64,000 bases of DNA from Halomonas sp. 25-S5 (GCF_029889845.1 NZ_JARANV010000006.1:90479-154478), one strand, 5' to 3'. Shown: positions 17,264 to 26,838, counted from the first letter of the stretch. Made by a program: numbers and translations. Notes: a model not told the origin generated them from the letters alone.

Positions 17264-17415
17264 GGGGCACTCCTTTCCGTTTTCCGGTTCATGGAACCTT
17301 GAAGATAGCCTGTCCGCGAGCGGACAGGGCGTTTGTTCAAGGGTGGCATACTTGGCATCCCAGCCGCGATCAGCCAAGCTGTCGAGGACTCCTTGACTTA
17401 CAGGATGCTTACACT

Positions 17416-18453
17416 GTGTCAGGTCAACCAGCGCGCCCTCCGGATCTGGCCTCGGCCGCCCCTGTCCTGATCGATACCGCGGACTGCCTGGCGGCGCTCA
17501 GCCGAGGTGGCAGCACCCTGATGAGGGCGGACCATTGGGCAGAGGGCGTCGACCGGTTACTGGCGGAGATTGGTCCCGTCACCGGGGCGAGCCGTGTCTG
17601 GATCTTCCAGCTTCTAGAGGTGCAGTCCGATACCGTGGTCCAGGACTATGTCTTTGAGTGGGCGCCATCGGAGCGCTATCGACAGCTCAACCAAAACCGG
17701 TTTCGCTTCTTTTCCTCATCGCTCGAGGATCCCGTCTATCGTCGTCTGGTCGAGGAGCGCCAGGCGGGGGTGTCTCATGACTTCTGTATCCCTGTCATGC
17801 CACCGGGACCGTTGCGGAGTGATCTCGAGGGCCAGGCGATTCAGTCCATGGCCACGGTGCCCATCTTCGTCAACGGTCATTGGTGGGGCACCCTGGGCAT
17901 CGATGACTGTGAGCGTCCCGTCAGTTGGCGGGGGCCGGGTCTCGACCTCCTCGAGGCCGCCGGCCAGCTGATCGCGGCGGCCCTTTACCGCTACGAACTG
18001 AACCATCGCTCCCGCCAGATCGAACTGTTCCACAAGGTGGCCGACTGTGGCGTCTGGGAAATCAGCCTTCGCAACGGGCGGGTCTGGTGTTCCCAGGCGT
18101 TCAAGACGGTACTGGGCTACCCCGAGACGTATCCGCGGGTGCCCTTGCGACGCCTGCTCGCTCGTCTACACCCCGACGATCGCGCTGCGTTGCGGACTTG
18201 CTTGAGGGCCCTTTGGCGCGTCGCCGCGGAACCCTTCCTGGTGGAAAGGATGGAAGACGAGCCGCCGCTGAGAGTAACGATGTCGGTCAGCCTCGGGGTC
18301 GCCCGCCAGGGCGACGACGCTAGCCAGGCGCCGAACCAGCTGATGGCCCAGGCCGACCAGGCGCTCTATGCCGCAAAGCACGCCGGCCGCAACTGCGCGC
18401 TTTTGTATCGCGAGGCGACCGAGCCCGGCGCTGTGAATCTCGATTCCGAATAG
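17416..18453 (+). CDS. GAF-PAS protein with a gutted GGDEF domain
   Basis: About 345 residues from the likely GTG at 17416 (start uncertain). A GAF domain covers about 25-180 (RLLAEIGPVTGASRVWIFQL, GHWWGTLGIDDCERPVSW), a PAS-like segment about 205-265 (ELFHKVADCGVWEISLRNGR, YPRVPLRRLLARLHPDDRAALR). It then jumps directly to the last third of a GGDEF domain (RVTMSVSLGVARQGDD, LMAQADQALYAAKHAGRN). The GG(D/E)EF loop, I-site and metal-binding Asp are absent, as if about 110 codons were deleted in frame. It cannot be a diguanylate cyclase; it may be a non-functional remnant or a sensor-only protein. Confidence 0.75.
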   Translation: MSGQPARPPDLASAAPVLIDTADCLAALSRGGSTLMRADHWAEGVDRLLAEIGPVTGASRVWIFQLLEVQSDTVVQDYVFEWAPSERYRQLNQNRFRFFSSSLEDPVYRRLVEERQAGVSHDFCIPVMPPGPLRSDLEGQAIQSMATVPIFVNGHWWGTLGIDDCERPVSWRGPGLDLLEAAGQLIAAALYRYELNHRSRQIELFHKVADCGVWEISLRNGRVWCSQAFKTVLGYPETYPRVPLRRLLARLHPDDRAALRTCLRALWRVAAEPFLVERMEDEPPLRVTMSVSLGVARQGDDASQAPNQLMAQADQALYAAKHAGRNCALLYREATEPGAVNLDSE

Positions 18454-18534
18454 ACCCGACTGCTTCGGGGGGACCGATCGCCTCCGAGCCAGAGCTGACC
18501 CCTCGATCCAACCGCTTATGGGACCCATTATCCT

Positions 18535-18564
18535 TTGGTGCTAGGCTGAATCGAACAATATAAC
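18535..18564 (+). promoter_or_regulatory. Candidate hsd operon promoter
   Basis: TTGGTG (18535-18540), an 18-bp spacer and TATAAC (18559-18564) resemble a sigma-70 promoter about 135 bp before hsdR. The transcript would include the short leader ORF at 18594. Confidence 0.45.
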
Positions 18565-18593
18565 CACGCAGCCCATACGCAAAGGACGACCCC

Positions 18594-18707
18594 ATGGCGA
18601 CGGACTCTGCCGACTCCCCCCATTATCCCATCTCGCATTCTCGACAGGGGCAGGCGGTTATCGGACCGCCTGGCAGCGATTGCCATGGTGGGATACCCCA
18701 TGGGTAA
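18594..18707 (+). CDS. Possible 37-codon leader ORF overlapping hsdR start
   Basis: ATG at 18594 follows AAAGGA at a good distance, better than anything before hsdR itself. The frame encodes 37 residues with no recognisable motif and stops at 18705-18707, overlapping the hsdR ATG at 18700. This geometry fits translational coupling or a regulatory leader; it may also be chance. Confidence 0.3.
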   Translation: MATDSADSPHYPISHSRQGQAVIGPPGSDCHGGIPHG

Positions 18708-21504
18708 CAATCAGAATCCCGAGCAGCGCGCCCGCGATCGCATCGATGACCAGCTCCGGTCTTCCGGCTGGCTCGTACAGAGCCTGGCAGAGCTGAATCC
18801 GTCGGCGGCGCGGGGCGTGGCAGTGCGGGAGTATCCCACTGACACTGGACCCATGGACTATCTTCTGCTGGTGGACGGCGTGCCGGTGGGCCTGATCGAA
18901 GCCAAGCGCGAGGAGGAAGGCCATCGCATCAGCAAGGTGGAGGAGCAGTCGGCCCGCTATGCCGAGGCCGAGCTGAAGCATATCGGCAAGGTGGATCTGC
19001 GCTTCGTCTATGAAGCCACCGGCGAGATCACTCGTTTCACCGACCGCCACGATCCGGCGCCCCGCGCCCGCGAAGTGTTCCAGTTCCATCGCCCGGAGAC
19101 CCTGGCAGAGTGGCGCTCGCAGACCGCCCCCTTCCGGGCCCGGCTTCAGGCGCTGCCGGTGCTGCAGCCGGACGGCCTGCGCGACTGCCAGTTCCGCGCC
19201 ATCGGCAACCTGGAAACCTCGCTGAAGGAAAACCGTCTCCGGGCGTTGATCCAGATGGCCACCGGCGCGGGCAAGACCTTCACCGCCATCACCAGCATCT
19301 ACCGCCTGCTCAAGCACGCCGGCGCCAAGCGCGTGCTGTTCCTGGTGGACACCCGCAACCTGGGCGTACAGGCGGAGAACGAGTTCCACCAGTACCTGCC
19401 CCAGGACGACAACCGCAAGTTCACCGAGCTCTACACCGTCCAGCGCCTGCGCTCGCCCCATGTGCCCCGCGACGGCCAGGTCTGCATCAGCACCATCCAG
19501 CGGCTCTACTCCATCCTCAAGGGTGAGCCATTGCCCGAAGAGGCCGAAGACGAACCGGCCGGGCTCGATGCCCTGCGCAAGGAACCGTTGCCGGTGGTGT
19601 ACAACGCCAAGGTGCCGCCGGAGTTCTTCGATGTCATCGTCATCGACGAGTGCCACCGCTCCATCTACAACCTCTGGCGGCAGGTGATCGAGTATTTCGA
19701 CAGTTTCCTGGTGGGGCTCACCGCCACGCCGGACAACCGCACCTACGGCTTCTTCCAGCAGAACGTGGTCAGCGAATACCCGCTGGAGCAGTCCGTGGTG
19801 GACGGCGTGAACGTGGATCACTTCATCTGGCGCATCGACACTCGGCTGACTCGGGAAGGGGCGACGATCGAGGCGGAGGAGACCGTCGAGCATCGCGACC
19901 GCCTGACCCGCGAACAGCGCTGGTCGCAGCTCGACGAGGACCTGGAATACGCCGGCAGCCAGCTCGACCGCAGCGTGGTCAACCCCAACCAGATCCGCAC
20001 CGTCATCCGCGCCTTCCGCGACGCCCTGCCGCGCATGTTCCCGCAGCGTCGCCTGTCGGAAGGCGAGGGCGGCCCCGGCATCAACGCTGGCGGCATCGAG
20101 GTGCCCAAGACCCTGATCTTCGCCAAGACCGACAGCCACGCCGACGACATCATCAAGATCGTCCGCGAGGAGTTCGCCGCCGGCAACGACTTCTGCAAGA
20201 AGATCACCTACCGCATCGACGAAGATCCCCAGGGCCTGCTCAACAGCTTCCGCAACGACTACCACCCGCGCATCGCCGTCACCGTGGACATGATCGCCAC
20301 CGGCACCGACGTGAAGCCCCTCGAGTGCCTGCTGTTCATGCGCGACGTGAAAAGCCGCAACTACTACATGCAGATGGTCGGCCGCGGCACCCGTAGCCTG
20401 GACGCCGACGGCCTGCGCCAGGTCAACCGCTCCGCCAGTGGCCCGAAGGAACACTTCGTGCTGGTCGACGCCGTGGGGGTGAGCGAGTCGAAAAAGATGG
20501 AAACCGGCACCCTGGAGCGCCAGCCCAGCGTGCCCATGAAGGCGCTCATGCAGGGCGTGACCATGGGCGTGCGCGACCCGGACACCCTGACCAGCCTGGC
20601 CGGCCGCCTGGCCCGCTTCAGCAAGCGACTCGACGACGAGCAGCACCAGAACGTGCGCAGGATCACCGGCGGCCCGGACCTCAACACCATCGCCGCCGAA
20701 TTGCTGGCCACCGACGACCCGGACGCCCTGCGCCGCGCCGCCCGCGAGGCCCACCAGCTGCCCGAATCCGCCGAACCCAGCCCGGCGCAGATCGAGACGG
20801 TGCGCGAGCAGCGAGCCAAGGCCGCCACCGCCGCCATCACCGGCCCGCTGACCACCTACCTCGAAGAGGTCCGCCAGCGCCAGGAGCAGCTGGTGGATGA
20901 GATCAACCCGGACGAGGTCACCACCAGCGACTGGGAGACCGACGCCGACACCCACCGCGAGAACCTGCGCCAGGCATTTCGCGAGTGGCTGGAGGCCCAC
21001 CGGGACGACATCGACGCCCTGACCATTTACTATCACCAGCCGCACCGGCGCCGCGAGATCACCGCCCGGGCCATTCGCGAGCTGCGCGACGCGCTCAAGC
21101 GCGAGAAGCCGCAGCTCGCCCCGGCCCGGGTGTGGGACGCCTACGCCCGCCTGGATCAGGTGCCAGCGCGCCGGCCGGAATCGGAACTGGCGCAGATCAT
21201 CGCCCTGGTGCGCCGGGTCAGCGGCTGGGACGACAAGCTCACGCCCTACGCCGACACCGTGCGCGCCAACTTCAAGCGCTGGGTCTTCGGCCGGCACTCC
21301 GGCAACCAGCCCAAATTCAACGAGGCACAGATGGCCTGGCTCGAAAAGATCCGCGACCACATCACCGCCAGCTTCCACATCGGCGTGGAAGACCTGGACT
21401 ACGCCCCCTTCGACGCCGAAGGCGGACGCGGGCGCATGTGGCAGCTATTCGGAGAGGATATGGAGAACGTATTGGACCAGATAAATGACGAGATGGCGGC
21501 GTGA
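18700..21504 (+). CDS. hsdR: Type I restriction enzyme, R subunit
   Basis: About 934 residues. An N-terminal PD-(D/E)xK nuclease (PMDYLLLVDGVPVGLIEAKRE, with the D...ExK triad) is followed by an SF2 translocase: Walker A MATGAGKT (about 186), DECH box in VIVIDECHRSIY (about 316), motif III LTATPD, and motif VI MVGRGTRSL. It cleaves DNA after ATP-driven translocation once the HsdM2S complex meets an unmodified site. The architecture is close to EcoAI-type (IB) R subunits. Two ATGs (18685, 18700) are possible; 18700 has GGTGGGA upstream. hsdS starts at an overlapping GTGA. Confidence 0.93.
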   Translation: MGNNQNPEQRARDRIDDQLRSSGWLVQSLAELNPSAARGVAVREYPTDTGPMDYLLLVDGVPVGLIEAKREEEGHRISKVEEQSARYAEAELKHIGKVDLRFVYEATGEITRFTDRHDPAPRAREVFQFHRPETLAEWRSQTAPFRARLQALPVLQPDGLRDCQFRAIGNLETSLKENRLRALIQMATGAGKTFTAITSIYRLLKHAGAKRVLFLVDTRNLGVQAENEFHQYLPQDDNRKFTELYTVQRLRSPHVPRDGQVCISTIQRLYSILKGEPLPEEAEDEPAGLDALRKEPLPVVYNAKVPPEFFDVIVIDECHRSIYNLWRQVIEYFDSFLVGLTATPDNRTYGFFQQNVVSEYPLEQSVVDGVNVDHFIWRIDTRLTREGATIEAEETVEHRDRLTREQRWSQLDEDLEYAGSQLDRSVVNPNQIRTVIRAFRDALPRMFPQRRLSEGEGGPGINAGGIEVPKTLIFAKTDSHADDIIKIVREEFAAGNDFCKKITYRIDEDPQGLLNSFRNDYHPRIAVTVDMIATGTDVKPLECLLFMRDVKSRNYYMQMVGRGTRSLDADGLRQVNRSASGPKEHFVLVDAVGVSESKKMETGTLERQPSVPMKALMQGVTMGVRDPDTLTSLAGRLARFSKRLDDEQHQNVRRITGGPDLNTIAAELLATDDPDALRRAAREAHQLPESAEPSPAQIETVREQRAKAATAAITGPLTTYLEEVRQRQEQLVDEINPDEVTTSDWETDADTHRENLRQAFREWLEAHRDDIDALTIYYHQPHRRREITARAIRELRDALKREKPQLAPARVWDAYARLDQVPARRPESELAQIIALVRRVSGWDDKLTPYADTVRANFKRWVFGRHSGNQPKFNEAQMAWLEKIRDHITASFHIGVEDLDYAPFDAEGGRGRMWQLFGEDMENVLDQINDEMAA

Positions 21505-23078
21505 GTGAAGTTCCTGAAGGAGCACCATCAGTGAGACTGGACTTGCTTGGGCAGCGTTTTCCTGCTCCAAAATGGTGGAAAGTGGCTGCGCTTGATGATG
21601 TGGCCTTGATATTGGACTCCTATCGAGAGCCTGTTAATAACAAGGAACGTCAACAACGAATTGATGGTAAGGGCGTCTCCGAACTTTTCCCGTACTACGG
21701 CGCTACAGGGCAGGTTGATTACATTGATGATTACAAACTTGATGGGAAATACGTCCTCTTGGGGGAGGATGGTGCTCCCTTCCTAGAGCCGGAGAAGGCG
21801 AAAGCGTACATCGTTGAAGGGAAAGTATGGGTAAACAATCATGCTCACATTCTCTCACCGAGAATCAATCCTGACTTCTTCTGCTATTATCTGAATTCTG
21901 CAGATTATGCGCCAGTTGTAACCGGGACGACAAGGCTGAAGCTTAATCAGCGCGCTATGCGAAGAATAGCGATTGCTGTCCCTCCACTTAGCGAACAACG
22001 CCGCATCGTCGCCAAAGTCGAAGAGCTCTTCTCCGAATTGGACAAGGGCTTGGAAAGCCTGAAAACAGCTCGTGCCCAGCTCAAGACCTACCGCCAGTCC
22101 CTGCTCAAGGCCGCGTTCGAAGGCCGCCTCACCGAGCAGTGGCGCCGTGATAATGCCGACAAACTCGAATCCGCCGACCAGCTCCTCCAGCGTATCCGCG
22201 AAGAACGCGAAGCGCGCTATGAGCAGCAGCTGGAAGAGTGGAAAGCCGCCTTGGCGGAGTGGGAGGAAACAGGGAAAACGAGCCGAAAACCCAGAAAGCC
22301 ATCTGCTCTGAAAAATTATGAATCACAATCGACTTACCATTTACCCTCGCTACCTGAATCCTGGTTATGGGTGACTCTCAGCGAGCTAATTGAGAGTGCA
22401 AAAAACGGACTATACAAACCGAGCTCCCAGTATGGTTCTGGTTGTGAGATCGTTCGCATTGACGATTTTTACGATGGCGTATTGCGTGAGGAAGGGGAGT
22501 TTAAGAAAGTTAGAGCTGATGTAGAGGAAGCCCAGGGTTATTCCATCCAAAAAAGCGATTTGCTGGTTAACAGGGTCAATAGCATTGAGTACTTGGGTAA
22601 GACCGGGCTTGTTCAAGATAGGCATGCGGGAATGCTATTCGAGAGCAACATGATGCGGTTGCGTTTTTTGCCCGACCTTATTGATCCTAAGCTATATTCA
22701 ACATACTTAAGCACAAGACAAGGTAGATCAGAAGTTACACGAAATGCGAAACATGCTGTAAACCAGGCCAGCATAAATCAAACTGATGTTCTTTCGGCTC
22801 AAGTTCCGATCCTGTCAAAAGCGGAGTCGGCCGTTCTGTTGAAGTACTTGGATTCACGCTTTTCGAGAATCAAGCATTTGGAACAAGAGATCGATGCGGC
22901 TATTGGCCGCTCGTCGACGCTCCGCCAATCCATCCTGAAACGCGCCTTCGAAGGCAAGCTCGTCCCTCAGGACCCCGACGACGAACCGGCAAGCCGGTTG
23001 CTGGAGCGCATCCGCCAGGAACAGGCGGATACGCCCAAACCCGGTCGCCGCAGGCGCAAGGCCGAGGCCTCGGCATGA
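21501..23078 (+). CDS. hsdS: Type I restriction enzyme, specificity subunit
   Basis: A 525-residue HsdS with the standard two half-repeats: TRD1 (about 18-170), conserved helical region (LSEQRRIVAKVEELFSELDKG, QSLLKAAFEGRLTEQWR), TRD2 (about 275-440), and a second conserved region (QSILKRAFEGKLVPQDPDDEPASRLL). It sets the bipartite DNA target of the system. Both TRDs are AT-richer than the conserved parts, the usual sign of TRD exchange. The GTG start overlaps the hsdR stop by 4 bp and its end overlaps the next gene by 4 bp. The target sequence cannot be read from the protein. Confidence 0.93.
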   Translation: MSEVPEGAPSVRLDLLGQRFPAPKWWKVAALDDVALILDSYREPVNNKERQQRIDGKGVSELFPYYGATGQVDYIDDYKLDGKYVLLGEDGAPFLEPEKAKAYIVEGKVWVNNHAHILSPRINPDFFCYYLNSADYAPVVTGTTRLKLNQRAMRRIAIAVPPLSEQRRIVAKVEELFSELDKGLESLKTARAQLKTYRQSLLKAAFEGRLTEQWRRDNADKLESADQLLQRIREEREARYEQQLEEWKAALAEWEETGKTSRKPRKPSALKNYESQSTYHLPSLPESWLWVTLSELIESAKNGLYKPSSQYGSGCEIVRIDDFYDGVLREEGEFKKVRADVEEAQGYSIQKSDLLVNRVNSIEYLGKTGLVQDRHAGMLFESNMMRLRFLPDLIDPKLYSTYLSTRQGRSEVTRNAKHAVNQASINQTDVLSAQVPILSKAESAVLLKYLDSRFSRIKHLEQEIDAAIGRSSTLRQSILKRAFEGKLVPQDPDDEPASRLLERIRQEQADTPKPGRRRRKAEASA

Positions 23079-25060
23079 ATACGTTCACGGCCCGCGCGCT
23101 GCTCGACCAGCTCCGGCAGCTCGATGAATCCGATCGCATCGAGGCCAAGCGGGCCTCGGCCATCGGCAAGTCGGTCATGGAGACGGTCTGCGCCCTGGCC
23201 AACGAGCCCGGGCTGGGCGGTGGCTGGTTGCTGCTGGGGGTGGAGAAGGCATCGGACCAGCCGGGGGATTACCGGGTGACCGGTATCGCGGACCCGGACA
23301 AGCTGCTGGGTGACCTGCATTCGCAGTGCGCCAATGCCTTCAATGTGCCGGTGCGGATTCAGGCCCGGGCGGAGGCGCTGGAGGAGGGCACGGTCATCGT
23401 GGTGGAGGTGTCGGAGGCCGATCCGGCGTCCCGTCCCATCCACTTCGCCAACAAGCCCCTGCCGCGCTCGGCGTGGCGCCGTGGGCCCAGCGGCGACTAC
23501 CGCTGCAACCAGGACGACCTGGCGGCGCTGTATCTGGGGCGGGCCGGCCAGAGCCACGATGCCTCGGTCGTCTCCGGCGCCAGCCTGGAAGACCTGGACG
23601 CGGACGCCATCGAGCACTACCGCGATGCCCGCCGCGCGGTGAATCCGGCGGCAGAAGAGCTGACCTTTTCCGACCCGGAGTTGCTGGAGGCGCTGGGCGC
23701 CGTGGTCCGCAAGTCGGGCCAGCTGCACCCGACGGTGGCCGGCGTGCTGCTGTTCGGCCGCCGGGGGGCCCTGCGCCGGCTGTTCCCCGCCAACCGCGTG
23801 GACTACATCCGCATTCCCGGCAAGGAGTGGATCGAGGACCCCCACGAGCGTTTCACCACCCTGGACCTGCGCGATACGCTGCCCCGGCTGATACAACGGG
23901 CCACCGCGGCGGTGCTGGATGACCTGCCGCGGGCCTTTCAGCTGCCGGAGGGCGAGATCCGGCGGGACGAGAAGACGGTGCTGCCGGACAAGGTGGTCCG
24001 GGAGGCGGTGGTGAACGCGGTGATGCATCGCAACTACCAGCGTCAGCAGCCCGTCCAGCTGCTGCGCTACAGCAACCGGCTGGAAGTGCAGAACCCGGGC
24101 TACTCCCTCAAGGCACTGGAGAATCTGGGCGAGCCTGGCTCGCAATGGCGTAACCCGGTGATCGCCTCGGTGCTGCACGAGATGGGGCTGGCGGAGACCA
24201 AGGGCAGCGGCATCCGCGTCATGCGCCGGCTGATGGAAGAGGCCGGGCTTTCGCCACCCAGCTTCGATTCGGACCGTCACCACGACCAGTTCGCCTCCAC
24301 CTACCTGTTCCACCACTTCCTGAGCGAGGCGGATATTGCCTGGCTGGGGCAGTTCCGGCACCTGGGGCTGGGTGAGGACGAGCAGCGAGCGCTGATCTTC
24401 CTCCGCGAGACCGGCCGCATCACCAATTCCGATTACCGCGACCTGAACCGGGTCGATACGCTGGCCGCCAGTCAGCGCCTGGCGCACCTGCGTGACCTGA
24501 AGCTCGTCGAGCAGGTGCCGCGCGGGCCGGCGACGTACTACGTGCCGGGCGAGCGGCTCGAACCCCTGGCGGAGGAGGGGGAAGGCGATCTCTTCACGCC
24601 CTTATCTACGCAGTCGGGGGGCTTATCTAGGGAGTCTGCCCCCTTATCACAGGAGCCCGGGCCCTTATCGCAGGAGTCTGGAGGCTTATCACAGGAGTCC
24701 GGCGGCTTGTCTAGGGAGTCGGAAGCCTTATCTAGGGAGTCCGAGAGCTTGCCTAGGGAGTCCGAAAGCTTATCCAGGGAGTCTCTGTTAGCAGAGCTGC
24801 CGGAATCACTCCGTAGGCAGTTGGATACCCTGGGCCAGAGGAGCCGCGACACCGGCCGCCTGGAATCCGCAATTTTGGCCCTGTGTGCCCATCGGCCTTG
24901 GTCCTTGCGAGAACTGGCAATGGCCACCAAGCGCAATCCTGCCTATCTGCAGCACCGCTATCTCACCCCGATGGTGCGCAAGGGCCAGTTGCAGCGCAAA
25001 TTTCCGAATGAACCCAACCGCCCGGATCAGGCCTACATCGCCACCGAGGAGCAGTCATGA
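23075..25060 (+). CDS. AlbA_2/Schlafen-type ATP-binding protein in hsd operon
   Basis: A 661-residue protein between hsdS and hsdM. Residues 1-150 form an AlbA_2 (Schlafen-like) putative nucleic-acid-binding domain (DRIEAKRASA, GGWLLLGVEKA). About 300-385 is a GHKL-type ATPase segment (DKVVREAVVNAVMHRNY, GLAETKGSGIRVMRRLMEEAGL). A winged helix follows (430-490), then nine heptapeptide repeats at 510-572, and a second HTH at about 590-650. Genes of this type are often linked to type I RM loci; they are thought to act as regulators or accessory defence proteins, but the mechanism is unknown. Four-base overlaps on both sides make it an integral operon member. Confidence 0.85.
   Translation: MNTFTARALLDQLRQLDESDRIEAKRASAIGKSVMETVCALANEPGLGGGWLLLGVEKASDQPGDYRVTGIADPDKLLGDLHSQCANAFNVPVRIQARAEALEEGTVIVVEVSEADPASRPIHFANKPLPRSAWRRGPSGDYRCNQDDLAALYLGRAGQSHDASVVSGASLEDLDADAIEHYRDARRAVNPAAEELTFSDPELLEALGAVVRKSGQLHPTVAGVLLFGRRGALRRLFPANRVDYIRIPGKEWIEDPHERFTTLDLRDTLPRLIQRATAAVLDDLPRAFQLPEGEIRRDEKTVLPDKVVREAVVNAVMHRNYQRQQPVQLLRYSNRLEVQNPGYSLKALENLGEPGSQWRNPVIASVLHEMGLAETKGSGIRVMRRLMEEAGLSPPSFDSDRHHDQFASTYLFHHFLSEADIAWLGQFRHLGLGEDEQRALIFLRETGRITNSDYRDLNRVDTLAASQRLAHLRDLKLVEQVPRGPATYYVPGERLEPLAEEGEGDLFTPLSTQSGGLSRESAPLSQEPGPLSQESGGLSQESGGLSRESEALSRESESLPRESESLSRESLLAELPESLRRQLDTLGQRSRDTGRLESAILALCAHRPWSLRELAMATKRNPAYLQHRYLTPMVRKGQLQRKFPNEPNRPDQAYIATEEQS
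24602..24790 (+). repeat. Nine in-frame 21-bp repeats (LSxESxx)
   Basis: Nine tandem 21-bp units inside the AlbA_2 gene encode the heptapeptide consensus L-S-(R/Q)-E-S-x-x. Seven of nine units begin with TTA, a codon that is rare in the surrounding GC-rich genes. The unit length keeps the frame, so copy number can vary without breaking the protein. Confidence 0.93.
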
Positions 25061-26571
25061 ACGCCGAAAACCTGGTTTCCAAGGTCTGGAACTTCTGCCA
25101 CATGCTCCGCGACGACGGCGTGAGCTATGGCGACTACCTGGAACAGCTCACCTACCTGATCTTTCTCAAGATGGCGGACGAATACAGCAGCCCGCCCTGG
25201 CATCGGGATGTGGGCATCCCCGAGCGATACAACTGGCAAAGTCTCAAGGCCCGCAAGGGGGCGGAGCTCGAGGGGCATTACATCGAGCTGCTGCGCCAGC
25301 TGGGCAGGGAGCGGGGCATGCTCGGCCAGATCTTCACCAAGGCCCAGAACAAGATCCAGGACCCGGCCAAGCTGGCGCGGCTGATCGAGCTGATCGATGC
25401 CGAAATCTGGGTGATGCTGGATGCCGAGGTCAAGGGCGACATGTACGAGGGCCTGCTGGAGCGCAACGCCCAGGACACCAAGTCCGGCGCCGGCCAGTAC
25501 TTCACCCCGCGACCGCTGATCCGCGCCATGGTGGAGTGCGTGCGCCCGCAACCCGCCAGGACGATCTGCGACCCGGCTTGCGGCACCGGCGGCTTCTTCC
25601 TTGCTGCCTATGATTACATCAAGGACCACCACATGGCGGAGATGACCGCCGAGGAGAAGCAGGCGCTCAAGCATCACACCTTCTACGGCAACGAGATCGT
25701 CCCCGGCGCGCGGCGTATGTGCCTGATGAACCTCTTCCTGCACAACATCGGCGACATCAGCGATGACCCCACCATATCGCCCACCGACGCGCTATTGGCG
25801 GAGAATCCCCGGCGGCACGACTACGTGCTGGCCAATCCGCCCTTTGGCAAGAAGAGCACGCTTACCATCACCAACGAGGCCGGTGAGCAGGAGCGCGAGG
25901 AGTTCGAGTACAACCGTCAGGACTTCTGGGCCACTACCTCCAACAAGCAGCTCAACTTCGTCCAGCACATCAGGACGCTGCTGAAGGAAAACGGCCAGGC
26001 CGCCGTGGTGGTGCCGGACAACGTGCTGTTCGAAGGCGGGGCGGGGGAGACGGTACGCCGCAAGCTGATGGAAACCACCGAACTACACACCATCCTGCGC
26101 CTGCCCACGGGCATCTTCTACGCTCATGGCGTGAAGGCCAACGTGCTGTTCTTCGATGGCCGCCCCGGCCGCGCCGAACCCTGGACGGATGCGGTCTGGC
26201 TCTATGACTACCGCACCAACATCCATCACACGCTGAAGAAGAAGCCGCTGCGCGACGAACACCTGCGCGAGTTCGTCGAGTGCTACAAGCCGGGCGAACG
26301 TCACCTGCGCGAAGAGACCTGGAGCGAGGACAACCCCGAAGGCCGCTGGCGCCGCTACCGCCGGGACGAGATCTTCCAGCGCGACAAGACCAGCCTCGAC
26401 ATCTTCTGGCTGCGCGACAAGTCCCTGGGCGCTCTGGACAACCTGCCCGAGCCCGACGACATTGCCGAAGAGATCATCGAAAACCTGGAATCCGGCCTGG
26501 AAAGCTTCAGGAGCGTGTTATCGGCGCTGCAGTCCGACACTGATGTGGCGCCGATCCAGCAGACCAACTGA
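25057..26571 (+). CDS. hsdM: Type I restriction enzyme, methyltransferase subunit
   Basis: A 504-residue N6-adenine methyltransferase. The helical N-terminus (NLVSKVWNFCHMLRDDGVSYGDYLEQLTYLIFLKMAD) is followed by SAM-binding motif I DPACGTGGF (172-180) and the catalytic NPPF (260-263); the FxFY-type QYFTPRPLI lies at about 148. It methylates the target with HsdS. Last in the order R-S-AlbA_2-M. Ends with no overlapping partner; about 270 bp without a clear gene follow. Confidence 0.95.
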   Translation: MNAENLVSKVWNFCHMLRDDGVSYGDYLEQLTYLIFLKMADEYSSPPWHRDVGIPERYNWQSLKARKGAELEGHYIELLRQLGRERGMLGQIFTKAQNKIQDPAKLARLIELIDAEIWVMLDAEVKGDMYEGLLERNAQDTKSGAGQYFTPRPLIRAMVECVRPQPARTICDPACGTGGFFLAAYDYIKDHHMAEMTAEEKQALKHHTFYGNEIVPGARRMCLMNLFLHNIGDISDDPTISPTDALLAENPRRHDYVLANPPFGKKSTLTITNEAGEQEREEFEYNRQDFWATTSNKQLNFVQHIRTLLKENGQAAVVVPDNVLFEGGAGETVRRKLMETTELHTILRLPTGIFYAHGVKANVLFFDGRPGRAEPWTDAVWLYDYRTNIHHTLKKKPLRDEHLREFVECYKPGERHLREETWSEDNPEGRWRRYRRDEIFQRDKTSLDIFWLRDKSLGALDNLPEPDDIAEEIIENLESGLESFRSVLSALQSDTDVAPIQQTN

Positions 26572-26838
26572 CAGGTCAGCCAAGCGCTGCTTGACGTTGT
26601 GCAAGCGCTGCGCCAGGGAGCGACGCCAGCCGTGAGCCATCGGGAATTTGGGATTCCCATCCCGACCCGTTCAAGACACCAGGTGCAGGCGCCTGGCCAG
26701 TGGTTGCTGACCATCGCTTGCTGAACCGCCGGCCAGGCAAGATACGGGACCCAGTAACGCTACCGGATGGCCTCGGCGGCGATTTTTCTTCACAGAGCCC
26801 TCCAGCGAGGGGCCGCGTAACCCACAGGGCGATGGTGT

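Noticed and set aside
18658..21378. A very long open frame (about 900 codons) on the minus strand opposite hsdR
   Set aside because: It is antisense to a clear HsdR with intact motifs; the frame is open because of GC-biased third positions, and the protein is low-complexity His/Gly/Val/Leu-rich.
24602..24790. Repeats considered as a CRISPR array
   Set aside because: Units are contiguous 21-bp codon repeats without spacers and lie inside a coding frame.
26572..26838. Search for a gene or terminator after hsdM
   Set aside because: Only short direct repeats (CAAGCGCTG) and weak stems were seen; nothing supportable.
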